Part shown: piece after piece, positions 11,015-20,748 of the stretch
Position numbering within the stretch: position 1 is the first letter of the stretch
Layout: every line of letters starts with the position of its first letter
From: Prorocentrum cordatum
Taxonomy: Eukaryota > Sar > Dinophyceae > Prorocentrales > Prorocentraceae
Direction: 5' to 3'
DNA: 64,000 nt
Assembly (NCBI GenBank): GCA_963575745.1
Contig: CAUYUJ010011492.1
Location: 142,501-206,500 of the forward strand
The notes under the pieces: generated by a model
Databases searched by the model: none
Seen by the model: only the letters and a program-made list of their open reading frames with translations
What the model was told of the DNA's origin: nothing
Position numbers and translations under genes: made by a program

Positions 11015-11384
11015 GCCAGTGAATCATAATTTTCTTGTTCCTCAACCTTCTCCCCCTTTCCTTTTCGCCCTCCAGGATTTAGACTCGAGGCTTCTGGACA
11101 TGTTGCAGATGCTGATGCCTGTGGAGACCTCAGGGGATTTGCGGAGACCATGTTTTAATCCTGCATCTTATACCTTTCCTTCTACGTGCTCATCCTGCAG
11201 TTGCTCGTCCATCTTCCCTCCTCCATACACTGTGTCCTGCTCATCCTCCCAGTCCTTTTTACTTAAGACGCTTCGCGTAAACCCCAACAGTCCATCCAGA
11301 AACGATGCCCCAGCGAGTTGTCCTGATCAGGAATGGTGGGGGCACGCAGTGGACTAAAGGGCTGCGGAAGTGGAAGCCAGGAGG
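11015..11384. other. Intronic sequence, nothing recognised
   Basis: No exon, element or tandem repeat was identified. Confidence 0.4.
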
Positions 11385-12160
11385 AGGGGGAGGAGGGACG
11401 AGGGATGAGGGCGGACTGGGAGGAGTATGAGGCGGATGAGGAAGAGGATGGCGAGGAGGAGGAGGAGGAGGAATCTCTGGAGTCTCTCCCTCGTCGCGTT
11501 GCGATGAAAGAGGAGGAGAAGGACGAGGAACAGAGAGGAGGAGGAGGGGAAGAGGAGGAGGAGAATGAGGAGGGCGAGTCAAAAGGCCAGAGGCCCCTTC
11601 GATGCTTCTCGGAGTTCCGTCGGATGTCTATCGGGAGTTTCTGGTCGGCCTCTTGGGGCCTCATGGGATCTTCGTGGCGGTCCCGGGGGCCTCTTGACGC
11701 GTCTTGGGTGCCTCGGGGAAGCCTCTTCGGGCCTCTTGGTGTCTTGGGAGGCATCTTTGGGGCCGCTGAGGGGCCTGTGGGGGCCTCCTGGTGCCACTTG
11801 GGGAACCCTTGAGAGCCTCGGGGTCCATCTTGAGGCCATCTTGGAGGAGATCGATCAAAGACGGGGGGCTCCTTAGTCCCCCCCCAAGAAGCCAACATGT
11901 TGCCAAAACCTATGTACAGTCAATGATTATGACCTTCTCGCCAAGGTCTCTAGCGGCGTCTTGGGTGCCTCTGGGGGGCCCCCTTGGGGTCTCTTGGGAG
12001 CCTTTTGGGGGCCCTCTTGGGGGGCTCCTGGGCACCTATTGGGGCCGTTTTGGGGCACCCATGGGAGCCTCGGGGGCTATCTTGGGGCCATCTCGAAAGA
12101 GATCGATCAAAGGAGGGGAGCTGGGCCCCTCCCTCTCTCCCCCAGAAGGCCAACATGTGG
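11385..12160. repeat. GGA tract followed by degenerate CCTCTTGGGG-type repeats
   Basis: 11385-11580 is GGA-rich. 11580-12160 is a degenerate array of motifs such as GGCCTCTTGGGGCCTC. It is the reverse complement of the CCCCAAGAGGCC-type arrays at 16.2-17.5 and 33.9-35.5 kb and has the same orientation as 25880-26110. Confidence 0.65.
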
Positions 12161-12315
12161 CCAAAACCTTGGTTGCGTGAGTGACGTTGCCTTCTCGCCG
12201 AGGCCACTCTGGACGCTCCAGCGACACGCGGCCCGGCCCGTCCAGACTCGGGGGCAGAGGATGGGGGGAGGGGTAGACCCCTCCCCGAAAGGAAAGTGGG
12301 ACGATGGGAGAGGAA

Positions 12316-12727
12316 ACTCCCAACAGTCAACCCGCATAGTGTTTTTTTGTTAGTCGTTTTTCCCGATCGGCGCGGGCCCTCGCCCCCCCCTCCCCCGTCC
12401 CCCCCCCCCCCCTGGAGTAGATCTTGGCTGTTTTTGGCGCCTGTTTCGAGCAGGTGGAGCCTCCCCCATAGCGGACGCACTGCTGCAAACAGTCGCGCTT
12501 AGCACAGGTCCGGGGCCAGACCCCCCCCCTCCCCCCATGCTTCCCACTGTCGAAACGCCGAATAAAAAACGCTCACATAGTACGGATGAGCAGATTTCCA
12601 AGGTTACCTTTGCATCTTTCCCCTTCGGCCCATTCATGTCCGCTGTCGCTGGCCGCGCCCCGCTCGCACAGCGACTACATCCTGCATCCTTTTATCGTGC
12701 CCTTAGTGTATAGGGGTTGGCTGTCAC
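12316..12727. mobile_element. Family P element, copy 1, interrupted by B1
   Basis: The left end CAGTCAACCCGCATAGT is separated from GGATGAGCAGATTTCCAAGG by a family B element. The uninterrupted copies at 37116-37281 and 52093-52268 show the original continuity. P ends are inverted repeats (CAGTCAACCCGCAT / ATGCGGGTTGACTG). Confidence 0.7.
12338..12573. mobile_element. Family B element, copy 1, nested in P1
   Basis: Flanked by CGCATAGT and CACATAGT, an 8-bp target duplication with one mismatch. It contains CGATCGGCGCGGGCCCTCGC, TGGAGTAGATCTTGGCTGTT and ends in GTCGAAACGCCGAATAAAAA. The terminal inverted repeats are imperfect. Other copies are at 18164, 43292 and 47547. Confidence 0.75.
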
Positions 12728-12790
12728 CCACTAACACGCCCAGAGGGGTGGTGGGATTCTCGTCCCCTTGCTGCTCTTTCTGCTCCCTAG

Positions 12791-12920
12791 GCTCGGAAGT
12801 CCGATCCGGGTCAGCTCGACGGTCGCCGTGGTGCCGACTTCGGGGACCATCTTGTTGCCCGACAAGATCGAGGCCTACGACTGCGTCAAGAACACTGAGT
12901 TTAACAACATCTCGGTCACC
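12791..12920 (+). CDS. Exon 2 of the TULIP/BPI-like gene model
   Basis: Acceptor CTCCCTAG, donor ACC|GCGTAG (GC type, phase 0). It encodes SPIRVSSTVAVVPTSGTILL and then IEAYDCVKNTEFNNISVT. A conserved Cys-Asn-rich strand just before a hydrophobic helix is typical of the first TULIP domain. The next exon in phase is at 37672, whose helix ends in LRSTIVSQLCSAME, so the two cysteines could form the family disulfide (inference). This join implies a 24.7-kb intron that contains the PPR gene. Confidence 0.45.
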
Positions 12921-14479
12921 GCGTAGTCAGATAGAGGAGAGGGAGGAGGATGAGGAGACGAGCGCAGGAGAAGGCACAGGATTGGGATATGATTCCAGGC
13001 CTCGTGATCAGGATCAGGGTCTGAGCCTGATCCGATCAGAGGGAGACGAGAAGACGATACGGCAGGAGGATGAGGATCGAGATTCAATCCCTGACCTCCT
13101 CATGTTCAGGATCATGGTCTATTCCTGATCCAGTCAGGTGAAGAGGGAGGAGGAGGTGGCCGAGGACGACGAGGACGCATGAACAGAAAACATGGCCGTG
13201 GCCTTTGGAAGCTCGCGCGGCGAGCATTCCCAGGGAGCCCACCACCAAGCAGGGTGCTCGAATTTGGTCGAGCGGCCTGCGGGCGTAGATGGTCGCGATC
13301 TCCAAAGGGGCGATTACCGTGGTGATCAAAGTAGTTCGGGCTTTGCCATGCGGAATACCGCCTGGGTCGTCAATCAAATTTCTCCGCGGTCAAGCCCCGC
13401 GAGATATTCCCCGACCCTGGCCAGTTGTTGGCGCGCGCGGCGCAGTGCTCAGATGCCGTGGAATATTGCGAAGGGCGCCGTCTCGTGGCGGGCCTGACTA
13501 ATGAGTTGACCGGGGAGCTGCCGTGCTTGGGTCGGGGGGAGGGGGTGGGAGTTGCAGTCTACGCGTGATCCTTTACTGCGGCCCCAAGTACACCCCCGCT
13601 ATTTGAAATAAGGCCAATGACTCACACCACGGGGCACAATCATTCCGGAAAGTCCCGGATTCTGCGAGCCCAGGGATTCATCCGAGCAGGTGGTCTAACA
13701 TTCGCGCGCCCGACCGTCGACGCATTGTTGAACAGCGCGCGTCGGGGAAGCGGGTCTTCGGGATTGACGACCCAAGCCCATGTCTGGCAGTGCTTCGGGC
13801 CATCGGAGCGGGGCCCCGCGTTGATCCACCAGCGGAAACCGCTGGTGTGAGTGCGCGCTGTCCGGATACGGAGTCCGACCCAGGGTCAGACGGAGATTCG
13901 GATGGCGAAGACATGTGTTGGCAACAAACGTGGCTCAACCAGCGGCGCCCCGCCCCCCCTAGCATCCAACGAGAATAAAAAGGCAGGCGTGACCGCGAGT
14001 CCAGCGGCCGCCGCTTCGCGGCGCAGCGCGCCCAGAGGGCCGCCGTTTTCGCCAGCGACATGTTTCACTGCCCGCAGAGAAAGGACAGGCTTGATTTTCC
14101 ATGATGATGCTATGGCCCGCTATCGGACAACAGTTAGGTGTCTGGCGATTCTTCTGAGGTCCCCAAATTTCTTTCCAAGCGAAAGGTTGGCGCCACCGCG
14201 CCCCATGACATTCCCAAGTCCGAAGCGTCGGGGAACCAGCGTGATCGTAGAGCGCTCAGGGATGAGCGGAGCCGTCTCAGAGCGATCGGCACTGGGGGCG
14301 AGAAGGAGCTCGAAAATACAATGGTGCAGTGGCCCGACTTCAGGGCAAGGCAGCTTGTTTCGGGCGTCTTTCTGCTATCCCGGCAGAACGATTCGGAATT
14401 ACCTGGAGGGCATGAGGGTCGTAAATGCAAATGGCGGTCTGTTTTTGATGGGTCTGGTGTTTGGGGCTAGAATCTAGAT
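12921..14479. other. No recognised gene
   Basis: Moderately GC-rich, non-repetitive sequence with many short frames. An LPCGIPPGSSI stretch near 13345 faintly recalls a reverse-transcriptase motif, but nothing around it supports that. Confidence 0.35.
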
Positions 14480-15320
14480 GTGGCTTTTCCCTTGGAAATT
14501 TCCAGTGGCCATATTACGACGCAGGCTGGTAAAGCGGAAGATGTGTTCGATTTGTTCGAGGGTCGCGAGATGCAGCAGGCTGGCGCCAAATAGGCTTGTA
14601 CCCAGTCCCAGTTCGGCGATGCACCCACCTGGATTTTCTTCCTCGGGAAGAGAGGCCCGGATCTTGGCGAGGCATGCGGATGTCCGCGCGCCCTCTAATT
14701 TGTTCGTTGCATGACCACGCGGATTTGGGAGGCATGCGTGGCCCATGTCTCGCGCGTTGGCTGCAGGAGATCAGGTTGAGGACGTGTGCGCTAGATGCGG
14801 AGAGCCAGGCGTCCGTGCGTTTCACCGCCTGTGGGTTTGCAAGTCCTGCGAGGATCTGCGTGCCGAGCTTGCCCCTGCCAGTGTGATGGAGTGCGCCAGA
14901 CAGCCAGACCCCTCGGAAATTGAAAGGCGTTAGCTCGAGACGGGTCTTCTGTTTCACCCTGGTGGCTGGTGGCCCAAACCCTTCGGACAGGGCGAAGCTT
15001 TCGCCTTTCATTCGTGAAGGTTTCGAGGCTGCTGCACCAGCCGCTTCTTGCGACATATCTACTGGTTTTGCCACGCACGCGGACGAAGGCGAGGAACTGG
15101 TGGGGGATGCCTTCTTGGCTGGCTCGCGTCAGACGTCTCCAATCAAGGAGTCTTGGAGGGCGCGGCGGGAAACGGCCAAGCTCTCGACTGACGGGGGGCT
15201 GGGGGCCCTTCTGCGTGGGCCCCTCTTCCCCAGCCGCCCACAGACTCAGCTCGGCAGTTGGGTTCGGGGCCCCAGCTTGCACGGCAGCTTACCTGTCGTC
15301 CCACCCCGTTCGTTTCAAGA
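14480..15320 (+). pseudogene. Possible LINE remnant with zinc-binding motif
   Basis: A + frame at 14745-14933 encodes RALAAGDQVEDVCARCGEP followed by FHRLWVCKSC. This is a CxxC...H..W.CxxC arrangement like the zinc-binding segment between the reverse transcriptase and RNase H of LINEs with terminal RNase H. The frame is then lost. No reverse transcriptase or RNase H domain is recognisable nearby, so this is at most a decayed fragment. Confidence 0.35.
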
Positions 15321-15429
15321 GTGATTGTCAACATGTTGCGAAATCGTGGCCCTCTTCAAGATTCGAGCGGTGTTCGCATTAGAATCTCCTGAGATCGCGC
15401 AGAAGGCTTGGCCGCCATATTTTGCGCGG

Positions 15430-15740
15430 GCGGAACCTCCGGCATCCCGAAAGGGAAAATGTTTAAGTCATATCACACACCAAATATCAATTATGAGACA
15501 ACATATGAGCACATGTATTTATGTTGTTTTGTTCTATATTGTTCTGGGGTGGGGGGCTTCTGGCATCCCGCGAGGAAAGATACCAAACATAGCAAGAAAC
15601 GGCCAACACTCTATAAGACGATCATTCGACAATGCATGAGTACATCGATGGCATGCCGCTTTGATATGTTGCGGCGGGCGTCTCTGGCATCCCGCGAGGA
15701 CAGATACCACCTTTTTCTCATAACAACGACCCTCCAATTT
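15430..15740. repeat. Degenerate tandem repeat, about 127-bp unit
   Basis: GGCATCCCG-AAAGG or GGCATCCCGCGAGGA recurs at about 15435, 15561 and 15689. The intervening sequence is AT-rich and divergent. Confidence 0.55.
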
Positions 15741-15923
15741 TATGAAGAGTTTACAGCATGTCCGCCGCATGCGAGGCCTCGGAGCCCAGGGCCTGGCCCC
15801 CGACAGCGCGCGGGGGGGCACCGAGGGCCCCAGGGGTGCCCGGGACCCGCCCAGCGAGCCCCCACGCGCCCCCGAGGTGCCAGAAGATGACCCTTAGACG
15901 CCCAGGGGCGCCTGCCTCCAGAT

Positions 15924-16077
15924 TTAAGTCGTGCGCGTCCCTCTACAGGAGGAATGTTCAAACACAGGCATAACAATAGTATGGAAACGTTTTTTTTTCC
16001 TGTGTATTTGTAGTAAACTTTTGAATTGTTTCATTTATGTATTTGTTTGGCCTGTAGGAGGACACGCCCGACCTAAA
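15924..16077. mobile_element. Family A element, near-complete
   Basis: 154 bp with TTAAGTCGTGCGCGTCCCTC at the left and TAGGAGGACACGCCCGACCT at the right. TCCAGAT directly flanks both sides (15917-15923 and 16078-16084), a 7-bp target duplication containing AG|A. Not within a recognised exon. Confidence 0.85.
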
Positions 16078-16199
16078 TCCAGATGTCGACCGCGCGTAAG
16101 AGTGACCCTTCGACGGAGTAACCTCTGGCGCGGGCCCACTGGAGTCCCCCGATTGCCTAACGCGATGCGAAAGCAGCGTCTTGCGCGCTTGCATTTGGT

Positions 16200-17500
16200 C
16201 CCCCCGCGGCCCCCCAGAAGCCGCACACCAGAGGCCTGTCCTGCCCAGGGCATTCTTGCATGCAACCGATGATGGCCCACCACGCTCCCAAGGTGCCCCA
16301 CGCAGGCTTCCCGACGGCCCAAGAGGCCCCCCAGACGCTCTAAGATGGTTCCAAAATGTTTCCCAGGAGGGTCAAAGAGGCAAAGCCCATTGGTTCCCCA
16401 TAAGATCTTGAATGCTTCGGAGATGCTGCCTCTTCGGCGCGCCGACGCTCCGCAACAGCCCCAGAGGCTCCAGCGCTCGCCCCAAGACTCTTCCAAAGGC
16501 CCCCCACAGCTCGCCCAGACTGCTCGAGAAGCTCCAAAGATGCCCCAGGCGACCTCCAGGACAGCCCCTCAAAAAAAGCCGAATGGTTATCAAATCAGTC
16601 CCAGGTGCTCATCACGCCCCCCAGGCGACCCACTACGATCACACGGCGCTCCACGAAATTTTCCAGACAGCCCACAACGCCCCTATGTCCAAGAGGGCTC
16701 CTAGGCGCCCCCGAGGAGGGCCCCAAGAGCGAATCAACAATGGTTGCCCAGAAAGGTTTTTCATGATTGTTCGTGCTTCCGCCTTTTCGCCTTGTCGACG
16801 CTCCGAGACAGCACAAGAAACACAATAGCTCACCCCAAGACCGAATAAGATATCCCCAAGAGGACGCCCAGATTGCCAACGACACACCAAAGACGGTCCA
16901 CGAGACCTCCAGGACAGCCGAAGAAGGCCCCGAATCGCCAGACAAATCATTCCCAGGCCCGTATGCCGGCCCCCACGCGGCACACCGCACCCCACAGGCG
17001 TTCTTCGACGTCTGCCAGGCGCCGTACGACGTCCCCAAATGAGCCCCAGAAGCATGAACATTCGCGCCAAGACGGTTTCAGAGGCTCCCACGAGGGCGTC
17101 CACATTGTCCAAGAGTCCCCAAGGACGCCCCAAGTTCCATTCGCAGTGCAGAAGAAAGAAAGAGACATCCAGCACAGACCAAAAGGCACCGAAACGCAAA
17201 AAGCATTAACTCCCAGACGCCTGTCGCGCTCTCCAGGTTATCAGATCTTTGTCGCATCTTTGTTGTTTTCGGCTTGCCGACGCTCCACAGAACAGCTCCT
17301 GAATCCTCAAAGCTCGCCCCAAAGCGGCCTCAGAATATCCCAAGACCGCGCTGGGAGGGTCCTAGGAGACCCCCAAGACGGCCCAACAGGTTTCCAAGAT
17401 GGCTCGAGAGGGCCCAAAAAACGTTCCAAGAGAGACTCCGGAGGGGAACCGAGAACCGAGTTGCCCGCCCCCAAGAGCTCCAGGGAAGCTCAAAGAGACC
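16200..17500. repeat. Degenerate CCCCAAGA-type repeat array
   Basis: Irregular 25-30-bp motifs built on CCAAGA and AGGCCCCC. 16760-17090 is clearly related to 34225-34550, including CTTCCGCCTTTTCGCCTTG. The array ends just before the spliced-leader relic. No coding. Confidence 0.7.
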
Positions 17501-17503
17501 CTC

Positions 17504-17525
17504 TCCGTAGCCATTTTGGCCCAAG
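17504..17525 (+). other. Relict dinoflagellate spliced-leader sequence
   Basis: TCCGTAGCCATTTTGGC followed by CCAAG matches the 22-nt dinoflagellate spliced leader at 21 of 22 positions, with T to C at position 18. In dinoflagellates this leader is added to mRNA by trans-splicing. A genomic copy just upstream of a gene is the known mark of a reverse-transcribed, reinserted mRNA. It lies 90 bp before the PPR start codon on the same strand. A weaker second TTCGCTCAAG at 17530-17539 could be a remnant of another leader. Confidence 0.85.
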
Positions 17526-17615
17526 GCCCTTCGCTCAAGGAAGTTCGAGCGTCTGTGCAGGCTGTGCTTCTGCCTTCTGCGGAGTCGCAAAGGAGCCTCT
17601 GTCCTGGGGATCGCC

Positions 17616-20388
17616 ATGGCACCTGCGCCCGCGGAGAAAGAGCGCTGCCTTAAGGAGATGCAGGAGGAGCTGGTGCACTGCTCGCGCCGGGGCGAGGTCG
17701 CCCGCGCGGAGGAGCTGCTGGGGCGCATCGCGGCCACCCCGGGCTACCAGGGCTGCGTGGAGGACCTCGGGAGGGTGGAAATGGGGGGGTGGCCCAAATT
17801 GGGGGTGAAGAGGAGGGCCCTAAAGGAGCCGTACTCTTCACCCCCAACAGTTGTATGTTGCTGTGTCGCCCCACTTTGGTGCATCTTGTGCTACGCCGCG
17901 CGCGCGTGACACACTGGTGTCGCCGAGCCGTTGGCCACGTTAACTCGAACGGGTCAGGTTAGCTTTGGCGCAGAATGGGCAAGGCCTGGGTCAGGTTAGG
18001 GTAGGGATTGGCTACGTTAGGGGCGGGGCAACCACCCGCCCGAGAGGACTTCAACGCGGTCATCCACACCTGCACGCAGGCTGGGAGCATGGCGCGGGCG
18101 GAGGAGCACCTCGCTGGCATGGAGAGCCGCGGGCCCGCGCCGAACATACGCACGTACAACATGGTCATGCGATCGTTTTCTTCTTCAGTGTTTTGCCGAT
18201 CGGCGCGGGCCCTCGCCCCCCCCCCTCCCCCGGTCGCGAGGCGCGGGCCCCGGGGATCCCATCGCACCCGCACAGGGTGCGCAGGAGGAGGTTGCGAGAC
18301 AGCGCAGGGCATGCAGGGGGTGGCCTGGGCGACGACTGGATACGCGCGTGACCGCATGTTTTCCCAGCGGTTGGCCCTCGTATGGCTAGGTACGCCAGAA
18401 CCCCGCATGTGCATCCAGCGCGTGGCTTCCGGATGTTCCACATGTGAGTGCCGCCATGTGTGGAGTAGATCTTGGCTGTGTTGGGGATTTGTTTCGAGCA
18501 GGTGGGGTCTCCCCCGTAGGGCGCCCTGCTGCAAGCAGTCGCAGTGAGCAGAGTTCGGAGCCAGACCCCCCCTTCCCCCCCCTTCCGCCCAATGTCGAAA
18601 CGCCGAAAAAGAAAACGTTGACCATCAACGCCTACGCCAACGTGGGGGACGTCGCCCGCACGGAGAAGTTCCTCGAGCGCATGAGGCTCAGAGGAGGAAA
18701 AAATAGCCATACCGCTACCATTCCTCCGTTTTCCCCTTGGGTCTCGTGGGTTGCCCTCGTCGCCACCACTGGGTTCGCCTCGGCATTCTGGTCAGAACGC
18801 GCCCCGGGAGAGGTCCGGGGAGTAGCGGTATCGGTACCTTGTGGTTTCCCTAGAGGCTGCTCGGCGTCCAGCCTAATTACGTGACCTACAGCACCCTCTG
18901 CAAGGTCTACGCCCGCCTCGGCGCGGTCGAGGAGATCGAGCAGGTGATGAAGATCGTCGAGCAGTACGTCGGGCCCGTCAACGAGTACTTCTTCGCCTCC
19001 CTCATCTCCGCGTGCGGCCAGACGACCCCGCCGCAGCCGGAGCGTGCGGAGGGGGCCTTGGATGACCTGGTCCGCCGCGGCCTGAAGGCGCAGAGCGTGA
19101 AGCGGGCGCTGTCGCGGGTCGTTGGCGAGGAGAGGACGGCCCACTTGTTGAAGATGTTGGGGCTCAAGATGGTGGGGCAGCCCCAGGTGCGCTTAGGTCG
19201 GGCATGTCTCCCTACAGGGGGATTTTGGACGACAAATGTAAAAGTGGTACAAAAAAAGCTTTGGAACATAATTCAGAAATATCCAAAACATCATTCCCTG
19301 ACTATTGTTTTGGCTATTTTTGAATATTCCTCCTGTAGAGGGACACGCCCGACTGGAAGGTGCGCCCGGGCGCCACTGCCACGCAGCTGCCGCTGCCCCC
19401 GGGCCTCGTCGCGGAGGCCTCTGGCGCGCGCCGCCGCGTGGTGCCTCCCGCCGCCGGCAAGAGGGCGCCGAGCGGCAAGGGCACAGCGGACGCGCACGAC
19501 GGCAGCGGCAGCAGCACCGGCCTGGGGACGCCGCGCCAGGGGCCCTCCGTGAGCTCCGCGGCGAGCGACGGGTCTGGCAGCGAGGGGCAGGGCCAGGGGC
19601 CGTGGGCCGCAGAACCGAGGATAGGGGAACGAGGGGAACGAAGAATGGCATAAACACAAAAACATGGCGGCGCCTCCGGCGCCGCCCCTGATGCGCTCCG
19701 CGCGCCAGGGAGAGGGCTCCAGCGCCGATCCGAGAAATCCGCGCGGGCCTCCGAGTTCTCATGTTTGTGCCAGTGCCATGCTTCGCTTCCCTATAGAGGA
19801 GGCCCCCGGGCTGCGGCAGGGGCGCCCACGCGGCCCGGGGCGCTGCCAGGGGCGCGGCCCGGGGCGCGGCCACGGGCGTGGCCTGGGGCGCGGCCACGGG
19901 CGCGGCCAGGCCGCAGAGCTTCGGGAAGGCCCACGCGCCCGTGGCGGCCCCGCCCGGCGGGCGCGGCGCCCCAGCGGCCTTGGCCCAGCAGGCGGCCCTG
20001 CGCGGCTGGCAGGCGCAGCCGCCGAGGGCTCAGCAGCAGCAGTAGCCGAGCTGGCAGCAGCAGCAGCCGGCGCGCCCGAGCTTCCAGGCTCAAGTCGGGC
20101 ATGCCCCTCTACAGGAGGAATATTCAAACATGGCAAGACAATATTATGGGGGCGATGCGATGCTTTTGGTTTCATATATAGATCTATAAATAGACTTGGG
20201 GAACAAACATGTTTGACTATTTGTTGTTTTTTATTCTTCCTACATCCGCCTGTAGGAGGACACACCCGACCGCATTCCAGGCCCCGCCAGGCCTCGCGGC
20301 CTTCCAGTCCGCGACCCCGCGGCCGCCGAGCAACGGCGGCAGCCACTACGTCCCCGGCAGCGCACTGCGGCAGGCCGCCTCGCTGTAG
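17616..20388 (+). CDS. Pentatricopeptide-repeat protein gene, seven exons
   Basis: PPR proteins bind RNA, usually in chloroplasts or mitochondria. Proposed exons are 17616-17762, 18047-18163, 18612-18685, 18856-19186, 19360-19619, 19799-20087 and 20281-20388. All joins keep frame, giving 441 codons plus stop. PPR units of about 35 residues: 16-50 (RRGEVARAEELLGRI), 51-85 (FNAVIHTCTQAGSMARAEEH), about 86-123 (NAYANVGDVARTEKFLERM), about 124-158 (YSTLCKVYARLGAVEEIEQV), then a weaker unit and an ALSRVVGEERTAHLLKMLGL segment. The C-terminus is Pro/Gly/Gln/Ala-rich low complexity ending HYVPGSALRQAASL. The start is the first ATG in frame after the leader relic; I see no certain organelle-targeting peptide. 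An in-frame TAG at 20043-20045 (codon 392, inside a Gln run) would truncate the product after the PPR units. It may be a mutation, an assembly error, or a sign that the exon 5-6 frame is wrong. Confidence 0.8.
17763..18046 (+). mobile_element. PPR intron 1, GA-AG, element-derived
   Basis: Exon 1 ends GTGGAG|GACCTC and exon 2 begins CGAGAG|GACTTC, so GAGGAC.TC is duplicated at both ends. Removal restores GCVED-FNAVI exactly in PPR register. The ends are inverted repeats CTCGGGAGGGTGG / CCACCCGCCCGAG. A second internal inverted repeat is TTGGGGGTGAAGAG / CTCTTCACCCCCAA. No other copy was seen in this window. Confidence 0.75.
18164..18611 (+). mobile_element. PPR intron 2, family B element copy 2
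   Basis: Family B ends (GATCGTTTTCTTC.. / ..GAAAAAGAAAACG) sit inside a PPR codon run. A GT donor after ATG and an AG acceptor at 18611 give TYNM|KTLTINAYA. Exact loss of the element would give TYNMVINAYA, which fits the 35-residue PPR period better. The splice pair is therefore uncertain. About 240 bp of extra sequence lie inside this copy (18240-18465). Confidence 0.65.
18686..18855 (+). mobile_element. PPR intron 3, GC-AG, family C element copy 1
   Basis: ATGAG|GCTCAG at the left and TAGAG|GCTGCT at the right. GAGGCT is duplicated and supplies both the AG and the GC. Internal CATACCGCTACC and GTAGCGGTATCGG are inverted. Related copies are at about 26488-26638 and 30363-30512. Splicing gives MRLLGVQPNYVTY, exactly one PPR period. 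Confidence 0.8.
19187..19359 (+). mobile_element. PPR intron 4, GT-AG, family A element
   Basis: Left CCCAG|GTGCGC and right GGAAG|GTGCGC. The 8-bp duplication AGGTGCGC supplies both splice sites. Between them lie TTAGGTCGGGCATGTC and GAGGGACACGCCCGAC, the family A terminal inverted repeats. Splicing rejoins GQPQ-VRPGATATQ. Confidence 0.9.
19620..19798 (+). mobile_element. PPR intron 5, GA-AG, family J foldback copy 1
   Basis: Starts GATAGGGGAACGA after CCGAG and ends CTTCCCTATAGAG before GAGGCC. Almost the whole 179 bp is an imperfect inverted repeat (ATGGCATAAACAC / GTTTGTGCCAGTGCCAT). This boundary choice keeps the frame of the last exon. An AG two bases earlier would break it. Confidence 0.7.
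20088..20280 (+). mobile_element. PPR intron 6, GC-AG, family A element
   Basis: TTCCAGGC is duplicated (20082-20089 and 20275-20282) and gives TTCCAG|GC at the donor and TTCCAG|GC at the acceptor. The element ends AAGTCGGGCATGCCCCTCTA and TAGGAGGACACACCCGACCG. Splicing rejoins ARPSFQ-APPGLAAFQ. Confidence 0.9.
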
Positions 20389-20748
20389 GACGGCACCCGG
20401 CTCCACTGGCAGCCGGCATGCATGCGCTTCTGGAAAGTCAGGCCCCCGGAGACCAGGACACAGATAATCCAGGACACGGACAACCAAGGAAACGGCACTA
20501 TTTCCTGCAAGGTCACCTTTTCCATCACCCGTGCATCTTTTGTTTGTTGCACTGGAGGATTCGGGTTTGTGCCCGGGTTGTTGGGGGGGCCTTGTAGGCT
20601 TTTATATCGGGCCTGTATCCGGGTTTGTTCTGGGAATGTTGCAGTGCACTCTTTTGTTCGTGCCGCCGTCTGGAAGAATTTGTTATGAGGGATGTTGGGT
20701 GTCCGGGTCTAGCGCGTCTGGATTTAATTACGGGGCACTGAAACAACC
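20389..20748. other. Downstream of the PPR gene, nothing recognised
   Basis: The 3' flank of the PPR gene. No polyadenylation signal is obvious and no other gene was seen. Confidence 0.4.

Noticed and set aside
13300-13500. Reverse-transcriptase motif (LPCGIPPGSSI)
   Set aside because: A single short resemblance with no neighbouring palm-domain motifs.
16345-17808. Pro/Arg/Ser-rich frames upstream of the PPR start
   Set aside because: They derive from the degenerate CCCCAAGA array, and the frame at 16873-17808 crosses the leader relic and the PPR exon out of frame.
20270-20540. Alternative C-terminal frames of the PPR gene without the TAG
   Set aside because: They require an AG choice at 19797 or a frame in which the last exon becomes Arg/Pro-rich nonsense. 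The phase-consistent model was preferred, with the TAG flagged.
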